This document shows, piece by piece, positions 1 to 7,628 of a stretch of 64,000 nt of DNA; position 1 is the stretch's first letter; each line of letters starts with the position of its first letter. The stretch comes from an uncultured Eubacteriales bacterium. GTDB lineage: Bacteria > Bacillota > Clostridia > Christensenellales > Aristaeellaceae. Under the pieces are notes generated by a model. That model was not told where the DNA came from. It ran no database searches and saw nothing but the letters and a program-made list of their open reading frames with translations. The position numbers and the translations under genes were made by a program. Location: NCBI GenBank assembly GCA_944349545.1, contig CALVNG010000003.1, positions 1-64,000 on the forward strand, given 5' to 3'.

Positions 1-38
1 CGCCGCCTCCCCTGATTTTGATTGAAGGAAACGCCGTT

Positions 39-67
39 AGTCTAGCATGGGGCAAAGCGGTTGTCAA
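39..67 (-). promoter_or_regulatory. Candidate divergent sigma-A promoter pointing off the left edge
   Basis: Read on the minus strand, TTGACA (67-62) is followed after 17 bases by TAGACT (44-39). Further left, the minus strand reads GGGGAGG at about positions 11-5, a plausible ribosome binding site for a gene whose start codon lies outside the window. The -35 hexamer falls inside the first copy of the tandem repeat described next. The promoter is inferred from hexamer match and spacing only. Confidence 0.45.
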
Positions 68-126
68 TTCCGCCGGATGCAAAGCGGTTGTCAATTCCGC
101 CGGATGCGGTTGTCAATTCCGCCGGA
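52..126. repeat. Tandem 27-bp direct repeats between divergent promoters
   Basis: Two exact 27-bp copies lie back to back at 52-78 and 79-105. A third copy (106-126) lacks five internal bases. The first ten bases of the unit recur at 133-142, inside the plus-strand promoter. Each of the three copies carries TTGTCAATT, which reads AATTGACAA on the other strand. The array sits just upstream of the exporter promoter and overlaps the leftward promoter, so operator sites are a reasonable guess. There are no spacers, so this is not a CRISPR array. Confidence 0.8.
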
Positions 127-130
127 AAGG

Positions 131-159
131 TTGCAAAGCGGTATGGGGAAGATTATAAT
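131..159 (+). promoter_or_regulatory. Sigma-A promoter of the first MATE exporter gene
   Basis: TTGCAA at 131-136, a 17-base spacer and a perfect TATAAT at 154-159. Transcription would start near 166, leaving a short leader before the ribosome binding site GGAGG at 191-195 and the ATG at 202. Confidence 0.75.
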
Positions 160-201
160 AGAGCTGTTATCCATTTCGAACCGGATCTATGGAGGCGCAA
201 C

Positions 202-1602
202 ATGCAAAACAAGGACAATGAACTGGGTACAAGGCCGGTAGGCAGGCTTTTATTCAGCCTGGCGCTGCCGGCTATCACTGCACAGGTAGTCAACGTGCTC
301 TACAATATGGTGGACCGCATGTATATCGGTCATATCCCGGTGGTGGGGGCCACGGCGCTGACCGGCCTGGGCGTAACGCTGCCGGTGATCCTGCTGGTGA
401 GCGCCTTTGCGACGCTGGCCAGCATGGGCGGCGCGCCCCGCGCCTCCATTATGATGGGCAAGGGCCGCAAGGAGGATGCCGAGCGTATCCTCGGTAACTG
501 CACCATGGCCCTGGTTGTGATGGCGCTGCTGCTGACGGCGGCCATTTTGCTCTTTGGCCGTCAGGCGCTGTTGATCTTTGGCGCCGACCAGGAAACCATC
601 GGCTATGCGTGGGACTATCTGGCCATCTACGCGCTGGGCACCATCGCCGTGCAGGTCGCGCTGGGCCTGAATGCCTTCATCACCGCGCAGGGCTTTTCGC
701 GCACCAGCATGCTCACGGTGCTCATCGGCGCGGTGCTCAACATCATTCTGGACCCGGTGTTCATCTTCGCGCTGAACATGGGCGTGCGCGGCGCGGCTCT
801 GGCCACCATCCTGTCCCAGGCGGTTTCGGCCCTCTGGGTGGTGCGCTTCCTGACCGGCAAAAAGACCCATCTGCGCATTCGGGTTCCCTACCTGCGCATC
901 TCCGCCAAGGTCTACCTGCCCTGCGTGGCGCTGGGCCTGTCGCCGTTCATCATGCAGTTCACCGAAAGCGTGCTGTACGTATGCTTCAATTCCTCGCTCC
1001 TGCGCTACGGCGGCAACCTGGCAGTGGGCGCCATGACCATATTGAGCAGCGTGATGCAGTTCTCCCTCCTGCCGCTTCAGGGTCTTACGCAGGGAGCGCA
1101 GCCGATCGTCAGCTTCAACTATGGCGCGGGCAACAAGGACCGCGTGCGCGCGTGCTTCCGCATGCTGATTGTGGCCTGCACGGTGTATTCGGTGGCGCTG
1201 TGGGCGCTGGCCATGCTGACGCCTCAGCTCTTTGCCGCCATCTTCACCTCGGACCCCGCCCTGCGCGATATGACGGTGCATGCCCTGCGCATCTACATGG
1301 CCGCCACCGGCCTGTTCGGCATCCAGGTGGGCTGCCAGCAGACCTTTGTGGCGATGGGCAACGCAAAAACGTCGGTGTTTCTGGCGCTTCTGCGCAAAGT
1401 GTTCCTGCTGATTCCGCTCATCTTCATTTTGCCCTGCTTTTTGCCCAACCAGGTGGACGCGGTGTTCCTGGCGGAGCCGATCTCGGACTTCATCGCCGTG
1501 TGCGTAACGGGCACGATGTTCTATCGCTCGTTCTCGCGGTACTTGAAGGAAGGCCCCCGGAGCGCGCAGGACGTCACAAAATCGCCCGCCACGCGTCCGT
1601 GA
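202..1602 (+). CDS. MATE family multidrug/cation efflux transporter
   Basis: A 466-residue polytopic membrane protein with about twelve hydrophobic segments arranged as two similar halves. The early segment around NVLYNMVDRMYIGHIP matches the usual first helix of MATE exporters, and a second-half FNYGAGNKDRV motif is typical of the family. Such proteins expel drugs, dyes or metabolites using a Na+ or H+ gradient. An open frame extends upstream to 61, but it reads through the direct repeats and the promoter; ATG 202 has GGAGG seven bases upstream and is the better start. The 3' end overlaps the convergent glycosylase gene by 29 bases. The substrate cannot be predicted. The repeats in front of the promoter suggest control by a dedicated regulator, perhaps encoded divergently to the left. 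Confidence 0.9.
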   Translation: MQNKDNELGTRPVGRLLFSLALPAITAQVVNVLYNMVDRMYIGHIPVVGATALTGLGVTLPVILLVSAFATLASMGGAPRASIMMGKGRKEDAERILGNCTMALVVMALLLTAAILLFGRQALLIFGADQETIGYAWDYLAIYALGTIAVQVALGLNAFITAQGFSRTSMLTVLIGAVLNIILDPVFIFALNMGVRGAALATILSQAVSALWVVRFLTGKKTHLRIRVPYLRISAKVYLPCVALGLSPFIMQFTESVLYVCFNSSLLRYGGNLAVGAMTILSSVMQFSLLPLQGLTQGAQPIVSFNYGAGNKDRVRACFRMLIVACTVYSVALWALAMLTPQLFAAIFTSDPALRDMTVHALRIYMAATGLFGIQVGCQQTFVAMGNAKTSVFLALLRKVFLLIPLIFILPCFLPNQVDAVFLAEPISDFIAVCVTGTMFYRSFSRYLKEGPRSAQDVTKSPATRP

Positions 1603-2059
1603 GGCGCTCCAGGCTCCAGGCGGCATTGGCCGGGCTGGTGGAGGGAAGCGCCCTGACCGGCAGGCTCAAAGCCGCGTCCAGATGGCGCAGGTAGAGGGCA
1701 TAGGCCCGCTGCCCGTTGCAAAAGACGCGTTCCACGCAGCCGCGCGCAAGCAGCGCGGGCACGTCGTTGGGCACGGCATGGCGGATGCTTGCGTCGCTGC
1801 TGCCGGAGATGTCGCAGGCGGCCAGCACGTCCCACAGGGCTACGCCATGGCTCAGCATGAAGGCCCGCCGTCCCTCCGTATCCGGCGGAACGGACTGGTC
1901 AAAGAGACGTTCCATCACGCGCCAGAAACGGTTCTGCGGATGCCCGTAATAAAACCCTATCTCCCGCGAGCGCACCGAGGGAAACGAACCCAGCACCAGC
2001 ACGCGGCAATGCGCGTCCCACACGGGGGGAAAGGGATGAACGGCATGCATAGCGTCCAT
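1574..2059 (-). CDS. DNA-deoxyinosine/uracil glycosylase superfamily protein
   Basis: A 161-residue cytoplasmic protein of the uracil-DNA glycosylase fold, most like the hypoxanthine (deoxyinosine) DNA glycosylase group. Supporting motifs are VLGSFPSVRSRE near the N-terminus, which would form the water-activating loop, then FYYGHPQNRFW, and LPSTSPANA near the C-terminus, which matches the DNA-intercalation loop. The role would be removal of deaminated bases at the start of base-excision repair. ATG codons exist at 2077 and 2059. The sequence AGAAGG lies about nine bases before 2059 and nothing similar precedes 2077, so 2059 is preferred. It converges on the MATE gene and the two 3' ends overlap. 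Whether inosine or uracil is the true substrate cannot be read from the sequence. Confidence 0.82.
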   Translation of the reverse strand: MDAMHAVHPFPPVWDAHCRVLVLGSFPSVRSREIGFYYGHPQNRFWRVMERLFDQSVPPDTEGRRAFMLSHGVALWDVLAACDISGSSDASIRHAVPNDVPALLARGCVERVFCNGQRAYALYLRHLDAALSLPVRALPSTSPANAAWSLERLTDAWRAIL

Positions 2060-2162
2060 GAAAAACACCTTCTTCATCAATTAAACGAAAATTGTGGTTT
2101 ACTCTCCGCCGGAGGCGGATATCATAATAAATGGAGAGATCCAAGCAAAGGAGGCTAATCCA

Positions 2163-2471
2163 ATGTCCGTGACCAAGCTGAGCGCCCAGAGTTTCGACCA
2201 GGAGGTTCTTCATAGCGATAAACCCGTGCTGGTGGATTTTTACGCCGACTGGTGCGGCCCGTGCAAGATGCTTTCGCCTGTGGTAGAAGAAATCGCCGGT
2301 GAAAGCGACGCGTACCGGGTGTGCAAGATCAATGTCGACGACGCTCCGGAGATTGCCGCGCGCTACCGCGTGATGAGCATTCCCACGCTGATCGTCTTTC
2401 AGGGCGGGGAGGCGGCTGCCCGCACCGTGGGCGTGCAGAGCAAGCAGACCATTTTGAACATGCTGAAATAG
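2163..2471 (+). CDS. trxA: Thioredoxin
   Basis: A 102-residue single-domain thioredoxin. The active site WCGPC places the redox cysteines at positions 31 and 34, after the usual VLVDFYADWCGPCK strand-helix. The cis-proline motif MSIPTL follows. It is a cytoplasmic dithiol donor for ribonucleotide reductase, peroxidases and similar enzymes. A strong AAAGGAGG at 2147-2154 fixes the start at ATG 2163, although the frame stays open further upstream. The gene is monocistronic: a strong hairpin follows the stop codon. The partner reductase may be the flavoprotein at 54640, which is not linked to it. Confidence 0.95.
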   Translation: MSVTKLSAQSFDQEVLHSDKPVLVDFYADWCGPCKMLSPVVEEIAGESDAYRVCKINVDDAPEIAARYRVMSIPTLIVFQGGEAAARTVGVQSKQTILNMLK

Positions 2472-2477
2472 GATAGC

Positions 2478-2527
2478 AAAAAAACCGCGCGGCTGGAACC
2501 CCTTCCGTTCCGGCCGCGCGGTTTTTT
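2478..2527. terminator. Bidirectional intrinsic terminator between trxA and the abrB-like gene
   Basis: A near-perfect hairpin with arms CCGCGCGGC and GCCGCGCGG, extended by TGGAAC/GTTCC near the loop. A-rich and T-rich tracts flank it on both sides, so it can terminate both the rightward thioredoxin transcript and the leftward regulator transcript. Confidence 0.92.
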
Positions 2528-2540
2528 GATCGCGCAGGTT

Positions 2541-2789
2541 TTATTCCTGCCCCTGCTTCATTTCAGCCAGGCACTTGTCGCACACCAGCTTGCCCTTGAA
2601 GAGCGTGACGTTGCGCGCGTCGTTGCAGAAAATGCAACCGGGCTGGTATTTTTTCAGGATGATTTCGTCGCCTTCCGTAAAGATTTCAAGGGTATCCTTG
2701 ATAGCGATGTCCATGGTCTTTCTAAGCTCGATCGGGATCACAATGCGGCCCAGATTGTCCAATTTTCGCACCACGCCGGTCGATTTCAT
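2541..2789 (-). CDS. AbrB/SpoVT-type transition-state regulator with C-terminal CxxC pair
   Basis: An 82-residue DNA-binding protein. Residues 1-47 form a classic AbrB swapped-hairpin domain (MKSTGVVRKLDNLGRIVIP, ELRKTMDI, LEIFTEGDEIILKKY). The C-terminal 30 residues carry two CxxC pairs at 52/55 and 70/73, suggesting a small zinc-binding knuckle instead of the AbrB C-terminal dimer domain. Start ATG 2789 has GGAGGG about eight bases upstream; the frame is open 20 codons further up but has no support there. Relatives in spore formers repress post-exponential genes until Spo0A activity rises. Neighbouring spmA and spmB are sporulation genes, but a regulatory link is only inference. Confidence 0.9.
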   Translation of the reverse strand: MKSTGVVRKLDNLGRIVIPIELRKTMDIAIKDTLEIFTEGDEIILKKYQPGCIFCNDARNVTLFKGKLVCDKCLAEMKQGQE

Positions 2790-2860
2790 ATTCCAAGCCC
2801 TCCACTTCTCATAAAAACAGAGATATTTCCCTGTAGGACCAAATCCCACCGGATAACATA

Positions 2861-2889
2861 AAAATACATCCCAGTGAATAATCTGTCAA
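2861..2889 (-). promoter_or_regulatory. Sigma-A-like promoter of the abrB-like gene
   Basis: On the minus strand TTGACA (2889-2884) is followed after 17 bases by TATTTT (2866-2861). It gives a leader of about 65 bases before ATG 2789. It sits in an AT-rich 204-bp gap that contrasts with the GC-rich surroundings. Confidence 0.6.
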
Positions 2890-2958
2890 TGGTCCATCTG
2901 GCACCAGAACGAACCATATACATAAAATCAGGTGTAAAAATAAAATTGTTTCAAAAAT

Positions 2959-2978
2959 TACACATTAAATTTAGTGTA
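2959..2978. promoter_or_regulatory. AT-rich imperfect palindrome upstream of spmA
   Basis: The arms TACAC (2959-2963) and GTGTA (2974-2978) flank an AT core with further partial symmetry (TTAAATTTA). It ends 15 bases before the spmA start, so it could be an operator, for example an AbrB-type site, or part of a sporulation promoter. I could not assign a confident sigma-E or sigma-A promoter in this gap. Confidence 0.35.
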
Positions 2979-2993
2979 TTTTTAAGGCGGTGA

Positions 2994-3587
2994 ATGGGAT
3001 TGGCCCTGCAATGGCTCTGGCTTGGGATGACGGGGGGCTCTCTAGTGTACGCGGCGCTGTGTGGACGCGGACAGCAGATGCTGGCCGCTGCGCTGGAAGG
3101 GTCGGCGAATGCGATCAGCCTGACGCTGACGCTGGGCGCAGGCTATCTGCTGTTTTGCGGCTGGCTGAGAATTCTCCGGGCGCTGGGCGCGCCTGAAGCG
3201 CTGGAGCGGCTGCTGCGCCCTGCCCTGCGCTTGCTCATGCCCGGCGTGCGGGGAAAGGAGGCGCGCCAGGCCGTGTGCATGAATCTGTCGATGAACATGC
3301 TGGGTCTGGGCAACGCGGCCACGCCGCAGGGCATGGAGGCCATGCGCCTGATGGAGGAGGAGCGCAGAAAAGCGCCGCGTATTGCGCATGATATGTACAT
3401 GCTGCTGATTCTCAACGCCACCAGCATCCAGCTGATTCCCACCACGGTGCTGGCCCTGCGCGTGGCGGCGGGGTCGGCGGACGCGGGCGCCGTGGTGCTG
3501 CCCAGCCTTATATGCACGGCCGTGTCCACGGCGGTGGGCGCGGCGCTCGGCATGCTGTGCCGTCGCAGGGAGATGCGGCATGCTTAG
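2994..3587 (+). CDS. spmA: Spore maturation protein A
   Basis: A 197-residue membrane protein of the nucleoside-recognition (Gate) domain family. The diagnostic stretch NMLGLGNAATPQGMEAM lies near residues 99-115, with hydrophobic segments before and after it. SpmA and SpmB are needed for proper spore core dehydration in Bacillus and Clostridium; their transported or sensed molecule is unknown. The start is ATG 2994 with AAGGCGG just upstream. The gene overlaps spmB by eight bases, so the pair is co-transcribed and probably translationally coupled. Expression is expected in the mother cell during sporulation, but I did not find a convincing sigma-E site. Confidence 0.93.
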   Translation: MGLALQWLWLGMTGGSLVYAALCGRGQQMLAAALEGSANAISLTLTLGAGYLLFCGWLRILRALGAPEALERLLRPALRLLMPGVRGKEARQAVCMNLSMNMLGLGNAATPQGMEAMRLMEEERRKAPRIAHDMYMLLILNATSIQLIPTTVLALRVAAGSADAGAVVLPSLICTAVSTAVGAALGMLCRRREMRHA

Positions 3588-4083
3588 CGGGCTGATCGTG
3601 CCGGGGTGCATGCTGGCGGCGCTGGTGGCGGCAGCGTACCGGCGGTTGCCGGCCTATGACCTGTTTGTGGAGGGAGCGCGCGAGGGGATCGGGGTGGCGG
3701 TGCGGGTTTTGCCCAACCTGGCGGCAATGCTGGTGGCAGTCGAGCTGATGCGCGCATCCGGCCTGATGGATGCGCTGTGCGGCCTTGCAGCCCCGGCGTT
3801 TGAATGGCTGGGACTGCCGGGCGAGGTGGCGCCGCTGGTGCTGCTCCGGCCCATGAGCGGGTCGGCTTCGCTGGCCCTGGTGGAAAAGCTGCTCGCGCGG
3901 TACGGCGCGGACAGCCGCGTGGGCCTGATTGCCAGTACCGTCATGGGTTCCAGCGAAACCATCTTCTATACCGTCTGCGTGTACATGAGCGCCGTGGACC
4001 GCAGGGCCACCGGCTACGCCGTGCCCTGCTCGCTCCTGGGCGCGCTGGCGGGAACGGTGCTTGCAGGAGCGCTTTTCCGTTGA
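3580..4083 (+). CDS. spmB: Spore maturation protein B
   Basis: A 167-residue membrane protein that pairs with SpmA. Family-typical stretches include VRVLPNLAAMLVAVELMRASGL, RPMSGSASLALVEKL and ASTVMGSSETIFYTVCVYMS, which carry the Gate-domain helices. The role is spore maturation and core dehydration, acting in the spore envelope membrane. It begins inside the end of spmA. The stop codon TGA (4081-4083) lies within the -35 hexamer TTGACA of the downstream metG promoter, so the sporulation operon and the housekeeping operon abut with no spare sequence and no evident terminator between them. Confidence 0.93.
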   Translation: MLSGLIVPGCMLAALVAAAYRRLPAYDLFVEGAREGIGVAVRVLPNLAAMLVAVELMRASGLMDALCGLAAPAFEWLGLPGEVAPLVLLRPMSGSASLALVEKLLARYGADSRVGLIASTVMGSSETIFYTVCVYMSAVDRRATGYAVPCSLLGALAGTVLAGALFR

Positions 4084-4107
4084 CAAGCGCGAAAAATGGG
4101 TTATAAT
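4080..4107 (+). promoter_or_regulatory. Strong sigma-A promoter of the metG operon
   Basis: Perfect TTGACA at 4080-4085 and perfect TATAAT at 4102-4107 with a 16-base spacer. The -35 hexamer contains the spmB stop codon. Transcription would start near 4114, at the 5' end of the T-box leader. Confidence 0.9.
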
Positions 4108-4113
4108 AAGGGC

Positions 4114-4356
4114 GATAAGCGCATACAGGCGATGAGCGGGAGAGTACCGCCCCACGTCCAGCCAAAGAGAGCCGCGGAGGGTGAAAAGCGGCGCGGGCGC
4201 GGCGGGAAGATGGCCCGGGAGCCTCTCCGTCCGACAGGTAGGGCGGGGCGGTCGGCACCGTTACAGGCCTGCGATCATCAAGGATCGTAAGCGATAAACC
4301 AAGGGTGGTACCGCGGGCCAGGCCCGCCCCTTTTCTGACGGGGCGCGGCTTTTTTG
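4114..4356 (+). promoter_or_regulatory. T-box riboswitch (tRNA-Met specifier) controlling metG
   Basis: The conserved T-box AAGGGTGGTACCGCG lies at 4301-4315, and upstream Stem I elements are recognisable: an AGTA-type segment near 4141, AGAGAGCC near 4166, and GGGTG near 4179. In the position expected for the specifier, a GAAG precedes ATG at 4210-4212, which is the Met codon and fits the downstream methionyl-tRNA synthetase gene. After the T-box, CGCCCC/GGGGCG arms and a T-run at 4350-4355 form the terminator that competes with the antiterminator. Uncharged tRNA-Met would allow read-through into metG and the genes behind it. Confidence 0.9.
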
Positions 4357-4381
4357 ATTCATCGAGGAGGGGGAAGCGCAT

Positions 4382-6331
4382 ATGCCCAACAAGGAAACCT
4401 TCTACATCACAACGCCCATCTATTATCCCAGCGACAACCTGCACATCGGTCACGCCTATACCACCGTCGCGGCCGATACGATGGCGCGCTTCAAAAAGCA
4501 GGAGGGTTACGACACCTTCTTCCTGACCGGCACCGACGAGCACGGCCAGAAGATCGAGCGCAAGGCGCAGGCCAAGGGGGTTACGCCCCAGGCCTACGTG
4601 GACGAGATCGTGCGCGGCATCAAGGAGCTGTGGAAGCTGATGGACGTCGAGTACGACGACTTCATCCGCACCTCCGACGAGCGGCACGTCAAGGCCGTTC
4701 AGAAGATTTTCCGCAAGCTCTACGAGCAGGGCGACATTTACAAGGGCAGCTATGAGGGCTGGTACTGCACGCCCTGTGAGAGCTTCTTTACCGAGATGCA
4801 GCTCAAGGACGGCTGCTGCCCGGACTGCGGGCGCCCCGTGGAAAAAACCAACGAGGAAGCCTACTTCTTCAAGCTGGGCAAGTATCAGCAGTGGATGATT
4901 GACTACATCGAGGAGCATCCGGACTTCATCCAGCCGGTCAGCCGCAAGAACGAAATGGTCAACAACTTCCTAAAGCCCGGCCTGCAGGACCTCTGCGTCA
5001 GCCGCACATCCATCAAATGGGGCGTGCCGGTGGACTTTGACGAAAAGCATACCGTCTACGTGTGGCTGGACGCGCTGACCAACTACATCACCGCCCTGGG
5101 CTACGCGAGCGCTGACGACAGCCTGTATCAGAAATACTGGCCCGCCGACATCCACCTCATCGGCAAGGAGATCATCCGCTTCCATACCATCATCTGGCCC
5201 ATCATCCTGCACGCCCTGAACCTGCCCCTGCCCAAGCAGGTATTCGGCCATGGCTGGCTGGTGCTGGACGGCATGAAGATGTCCAAGTCGCTTGGCAACG
5301 TGGTGGACCCGGTCGTGCTCTGCGGCCGCTACGGCAGCGACGCCATCCGCTATTTCCTCATGCGCGAGATGCCCTTCGGCAGCGACGGACAGTTCAGCTA
5401 CGAAGCCCTGCTCACCCGTATCAACGCCGACCTGGCCAACGACCTGGGCAACCTGGTCAGCCGCACGGTGGCCATGGTGGAAAAATACTTTGACGGCGTG
5501 GTGCCCGCTCATGGCGAATGGAACGATACTGACCGCCTGCTCATCGCCCTGGCGGAGGGCACGCCCTCCCGCGTGCAGAAGCATATGGACGAATTGCAGT
5601 TCTCCGTGGCTTTGCAGGATATTTGGCAGCTCATCGGCGAGTGCAACCGCTACATCGACCAGAACATGCCCTGGGTGCTGGCCAAGACCGAGGAGGGCAA
5701 AGAGCGGCTGAAAACCGTGATGTACGTGCTGTGCGAGTGCATCCGCATCGTGGCCATCCTCATCTCGCCCACCATGCCCCGCACGCCTGCGCGCATCTTC
5801 GAGCAGCTGGGCGTGAGCGACCCGGCGCTGTGCGGCTTTGAAACCGCGTCGCGCTTCGGCATGCTGCCCGCCGGCGGCAGGGTACAGAAGGGCGAGGCGC
5901 TTTTCCCGCGCATCGACATCAAAAAGGAGCTGGCCGACATCGTGCCCACGCCCGCCGCACAGCCCGCGCCCAAGGCGGACAAGGCCCCCGACGACGGCCT
6001 GATCAGCATTGACGACTTCGCCCGCGTCAGGCTTCGCGCGGCGCGTGTGACGGCCGCCGAAAAGGTGGAGGGCGCGGACAAGCTGCTCAAGCTCACCCTG
6101 AGCCTCGGACCCGGCGAGCCGGAGCGCACCGTGGTCAGCGGCATTGCCAAGTTCTACTCGCCGGAGGAAATGGTGGGCAAGCAGGTGGTCGTGGTCGCCA
6201 ACCTCAGGCCCGCCAAGCTGCGCGGCATCCGCAGCGAGGGCATGATTCTCTGCGCCTCCGACGCGCATGACAAAACGCTGAAACTGGTCACTGTCGAACC
6301 CGGCGTGGAGGATGGAGCGGAGATCCGATGA
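4382..6331 (+). CDS. metG: Methionyl-tRNA synthetase
   Basis: A 649-residue class I aminoacyl-tRNA synthetase that charges tRNA-Met. The HIGH motif is at residues 21-24 and KMSKSLGN at about 299-306. A zinc knuckle with CTPC and CCPDC pairs lies around residues 128-150. An anticodon-binding helical domain follows. The last 110 residues (from SIDDFARVRLRAARV) form an EMAP-II/Trbp111-like tRNA-binding and dimerisation domain. The start follows a GAGGAGGGGG ribosome binding site. It is the first gene of an operon with a TatD nuclease, a GNAT protein and miaA, all under the Met T-box. The stop codon overlaps the next start (ATGA). Confidence 0.97.
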   Translation: MPNKETFYITTPIYYPSDNLHIGHAYTTVAADTMARFKKQEGYDTFFLTGTDEHGQKIERKAQAKGVTPQAYVDEIVRGIKELWKLMDVEYDDFIRTSDERHVKAVQKIFRKLYEQGDIYKGSYEGWYCTPCESFFTEMQLKDGCCPDCGRPVEKTNEEAYFFKLGKYQQWMIDYIEEHPDFIQPVSRKNEMVNNFLKPGLQDLCVSRTSIKWGVPVDFDEKHTVYVWLDALTNYITALGYASADDSLYQKYWPADIHLIGKEIIRFHTIIWPIILHALNLPLPKQVFGHGWLVLDGMKMSKSLGNVVDPVVLCGRYGSDAIRYFLMREMPFGSDGQFSYEALLTRINADLANDLGNLVSRTVAMVEKYFDGVVPAHGEWNDTDRLLIALAEGTPSRVQKHMDELQFSVALQDIWQLIGECNRYIDQNMPWVLAKTEEGKERLKTVMYVLCECIRIVAILISPTMPRTPARIFEQLGVSDPALCGFETASRFGMLPAGGRVQKGEALFPRIDIKKELADIVPTPAAQPAPKADKAPDDGLISIDDFARVRLRAARVTAAEKVEGADKLLKLTLSLGPGEPERTVVSGIAKFYSPEEMVGKQVVVVANLRPAKLRGIRSEGMILCASDAHDKTLKLVTVEPGVEDGAEIR

Positions 6332-7104
6332 ACCTGTTTGATTCGCATTGTCATCTGGAGAGCGAGAACTTTCAGAACGACCTTCCGCAGGTGATGCAGC
6401 GCATGGCGCAGGCGGGCGTCAGGCGCTGCGTGCTTGCGGGAAGCGATCTGGAAACCAGTCGCCGCATCGTGACCCTGGCCAGGAAGCATGAGGGCATGTA
6501 CGGTGCGGTGGGCGTGCATCCGCACGAGGCCAAGACCTGGACGGATGAAACGGAAGCCGAGCTGGAACAGATGCTCGCGCAGCCGCGTGTGGTAGCCGTG
6601 GGAGAGATTGGTCTGGATTATTTCTACGACCTGTCGCCCCGCGAGAAGCAGCGCGAGGTGCTCATCCGCCAGCTGGCGCTGGCCCGGCGGCTGAACGTGC
6701 CGGCGGTGTTCCATGTGCGCGACGCGCACGGCGACATGCTGGAGCTGCTCCGTCAGCGCCGCGGGGAGCTCCCCGCGGGCGTGATGCACTGCTATAGCGG
6801 CAGCGTGGAAAGCGCGAAGGAATATCTGGACATGGGATTCTATCTCTCCTTCGCGGGGCCGGTCACCTTCAAAAACGCAAGCAAGCTGCAGGAAGCTGCA
6901 CGCTTCTGCCCCGCGGACCGCCTGCTGGTGGAAACCGACAGCCCCTACCTGGCCCCCGTGCCCATGCGCGGCAAGCGCAACGAGCCCGCCTTTGTGCATT
7001 ATGTGGCCGAGGTGGTGGCGCAGCTGCGCGGGGTGAGCACGGAGGAGCTGGCCGATTCGGCGTCGCGCAACGCCTGCCGCCTGTTTGGCATCCCGGAGGA
7101 ATAA
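6328..7104 (+). CDS. TatD family metal-dependent hydrolase (DNase)
   Basis: A 258-residue TIM-barrel metallohydrolase. The N-terminal FDSHCHLE supplies two metal-binding histidines. EIGLDYFYDLSPREKQ is the hallmark glutamate motif. Further on come VFHVRDAHGD, HCYSGS and ETDSPYLAP, the last providing the catalytic aspartate region. Family members are cytoplasmic 3'-5' exonucleases acting on DNA, with links to repair and RNA quality control. It is translationally coupled to metG through an ATGA overlap. The metG-tatD pairing is common in Gram-positive bacteria, usually followed by ribonuclease M5 and ksgA, which are absent here. Confidence 0.95.
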   Translation: MNLFDSHCHLESENFQNDLPQVMQRMAQAGVRRCVLAGSDLETSRRIVTLARKHEGMYGAVGVHPHEAKTWTDETEAELEQMLAQPRVVAVGEIGLDYFYDLSPREKQREVLIRQLALARRLNVPAVFHVRDAHGDMLELLRQRRGELPAGVMHCYSGSVESAKEYLDMGFYLSFAGPVTFKNASKLQEAARFCPADRLLVETDSPYLAPVPMRGKRNEPAFVHYVAEVVAQLRGVSTEELADSASRNACRLFGIPEE

Positions 7105-7127
7105 ACCCGGAAAAGGGGGAAGAAGCC

Positions 7128-7628
7128 ATGCATATCCGGCCCGCCGCAAAGGCGGATCTGGAAGCCCTGATGCGCATCTACGAGGGTGCGCGGCAGTTCA
7201 TGGCGCAAAGCGGCAACCCCGGTCAGTGGGGCAAACGGTATCCATCGCGCGAAACGGTGGAGGCCGACATCGCCGCGGAGCGCTGCTATGTATGCGAGGA
7301 GGAGGGCCGCCTGTACGCGGCCTTCGTCCTCGTTTATGGGGAGGACCCCACCTATCGCGTGATTGACGGCGCGTGGAAGAACGACCTCCCCTACGCCACG
7401 CTGCACCGGGTAGCCTCCAGCGGGGAAAGGCGCGGGATGGTGGATGAGATTGTAACGTGGGCGTTCAGCCGCTATCCCAACCTGCGCGGCGATACCCACG
7501 AGCGCAACCTGCCCATGCGGCGTGCCTTTGAGCGCAATGGTTTCGAGCGCTGCGGCACCATCTGGGTGGAGGATGGCACGCCGCGCATCGCCTATCAGAA
7601 GGAAGGACGAATGGGGGAATTGGCATGA
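7128..7628 (+). CDS. GNAT family N-acetyltransferase
   Basis: A 166-residue cytoplasmic protein. It begins IRPAAKADLEALMRIYEGA, the usual first strand and helix of GNAT enzymes. VEADIAAERCYVCEEEGRLYAAFVL gives the central strands. HRVASSGERRGMVDEIVTWAF occupies the acetyl-CoA pyrophosphate-binding position, and NLPMRRAFERNGFERCGTI is the typical C-terminal helix-strand. The substrate cannot be deduced. It sits between tatD and miaA, overlaps miaA by four bases and so belongs to the T-box-controlled operon. Confidence 0.88.
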   Translation: MHIRPAAKADLEALMRIYEGARQFMAQSGNPGQWGKRYPSRETVEADIAAERCYVCEEEGRLYAAFVLVYGEDPTYRVIDGAWKNDLPYATLHRVASSGERRGMVDEIVTWAFSRYPNLRGDTHERNLPMRRAFERNGFERCGTIWVEDGTPRIAYQKEGRMGELA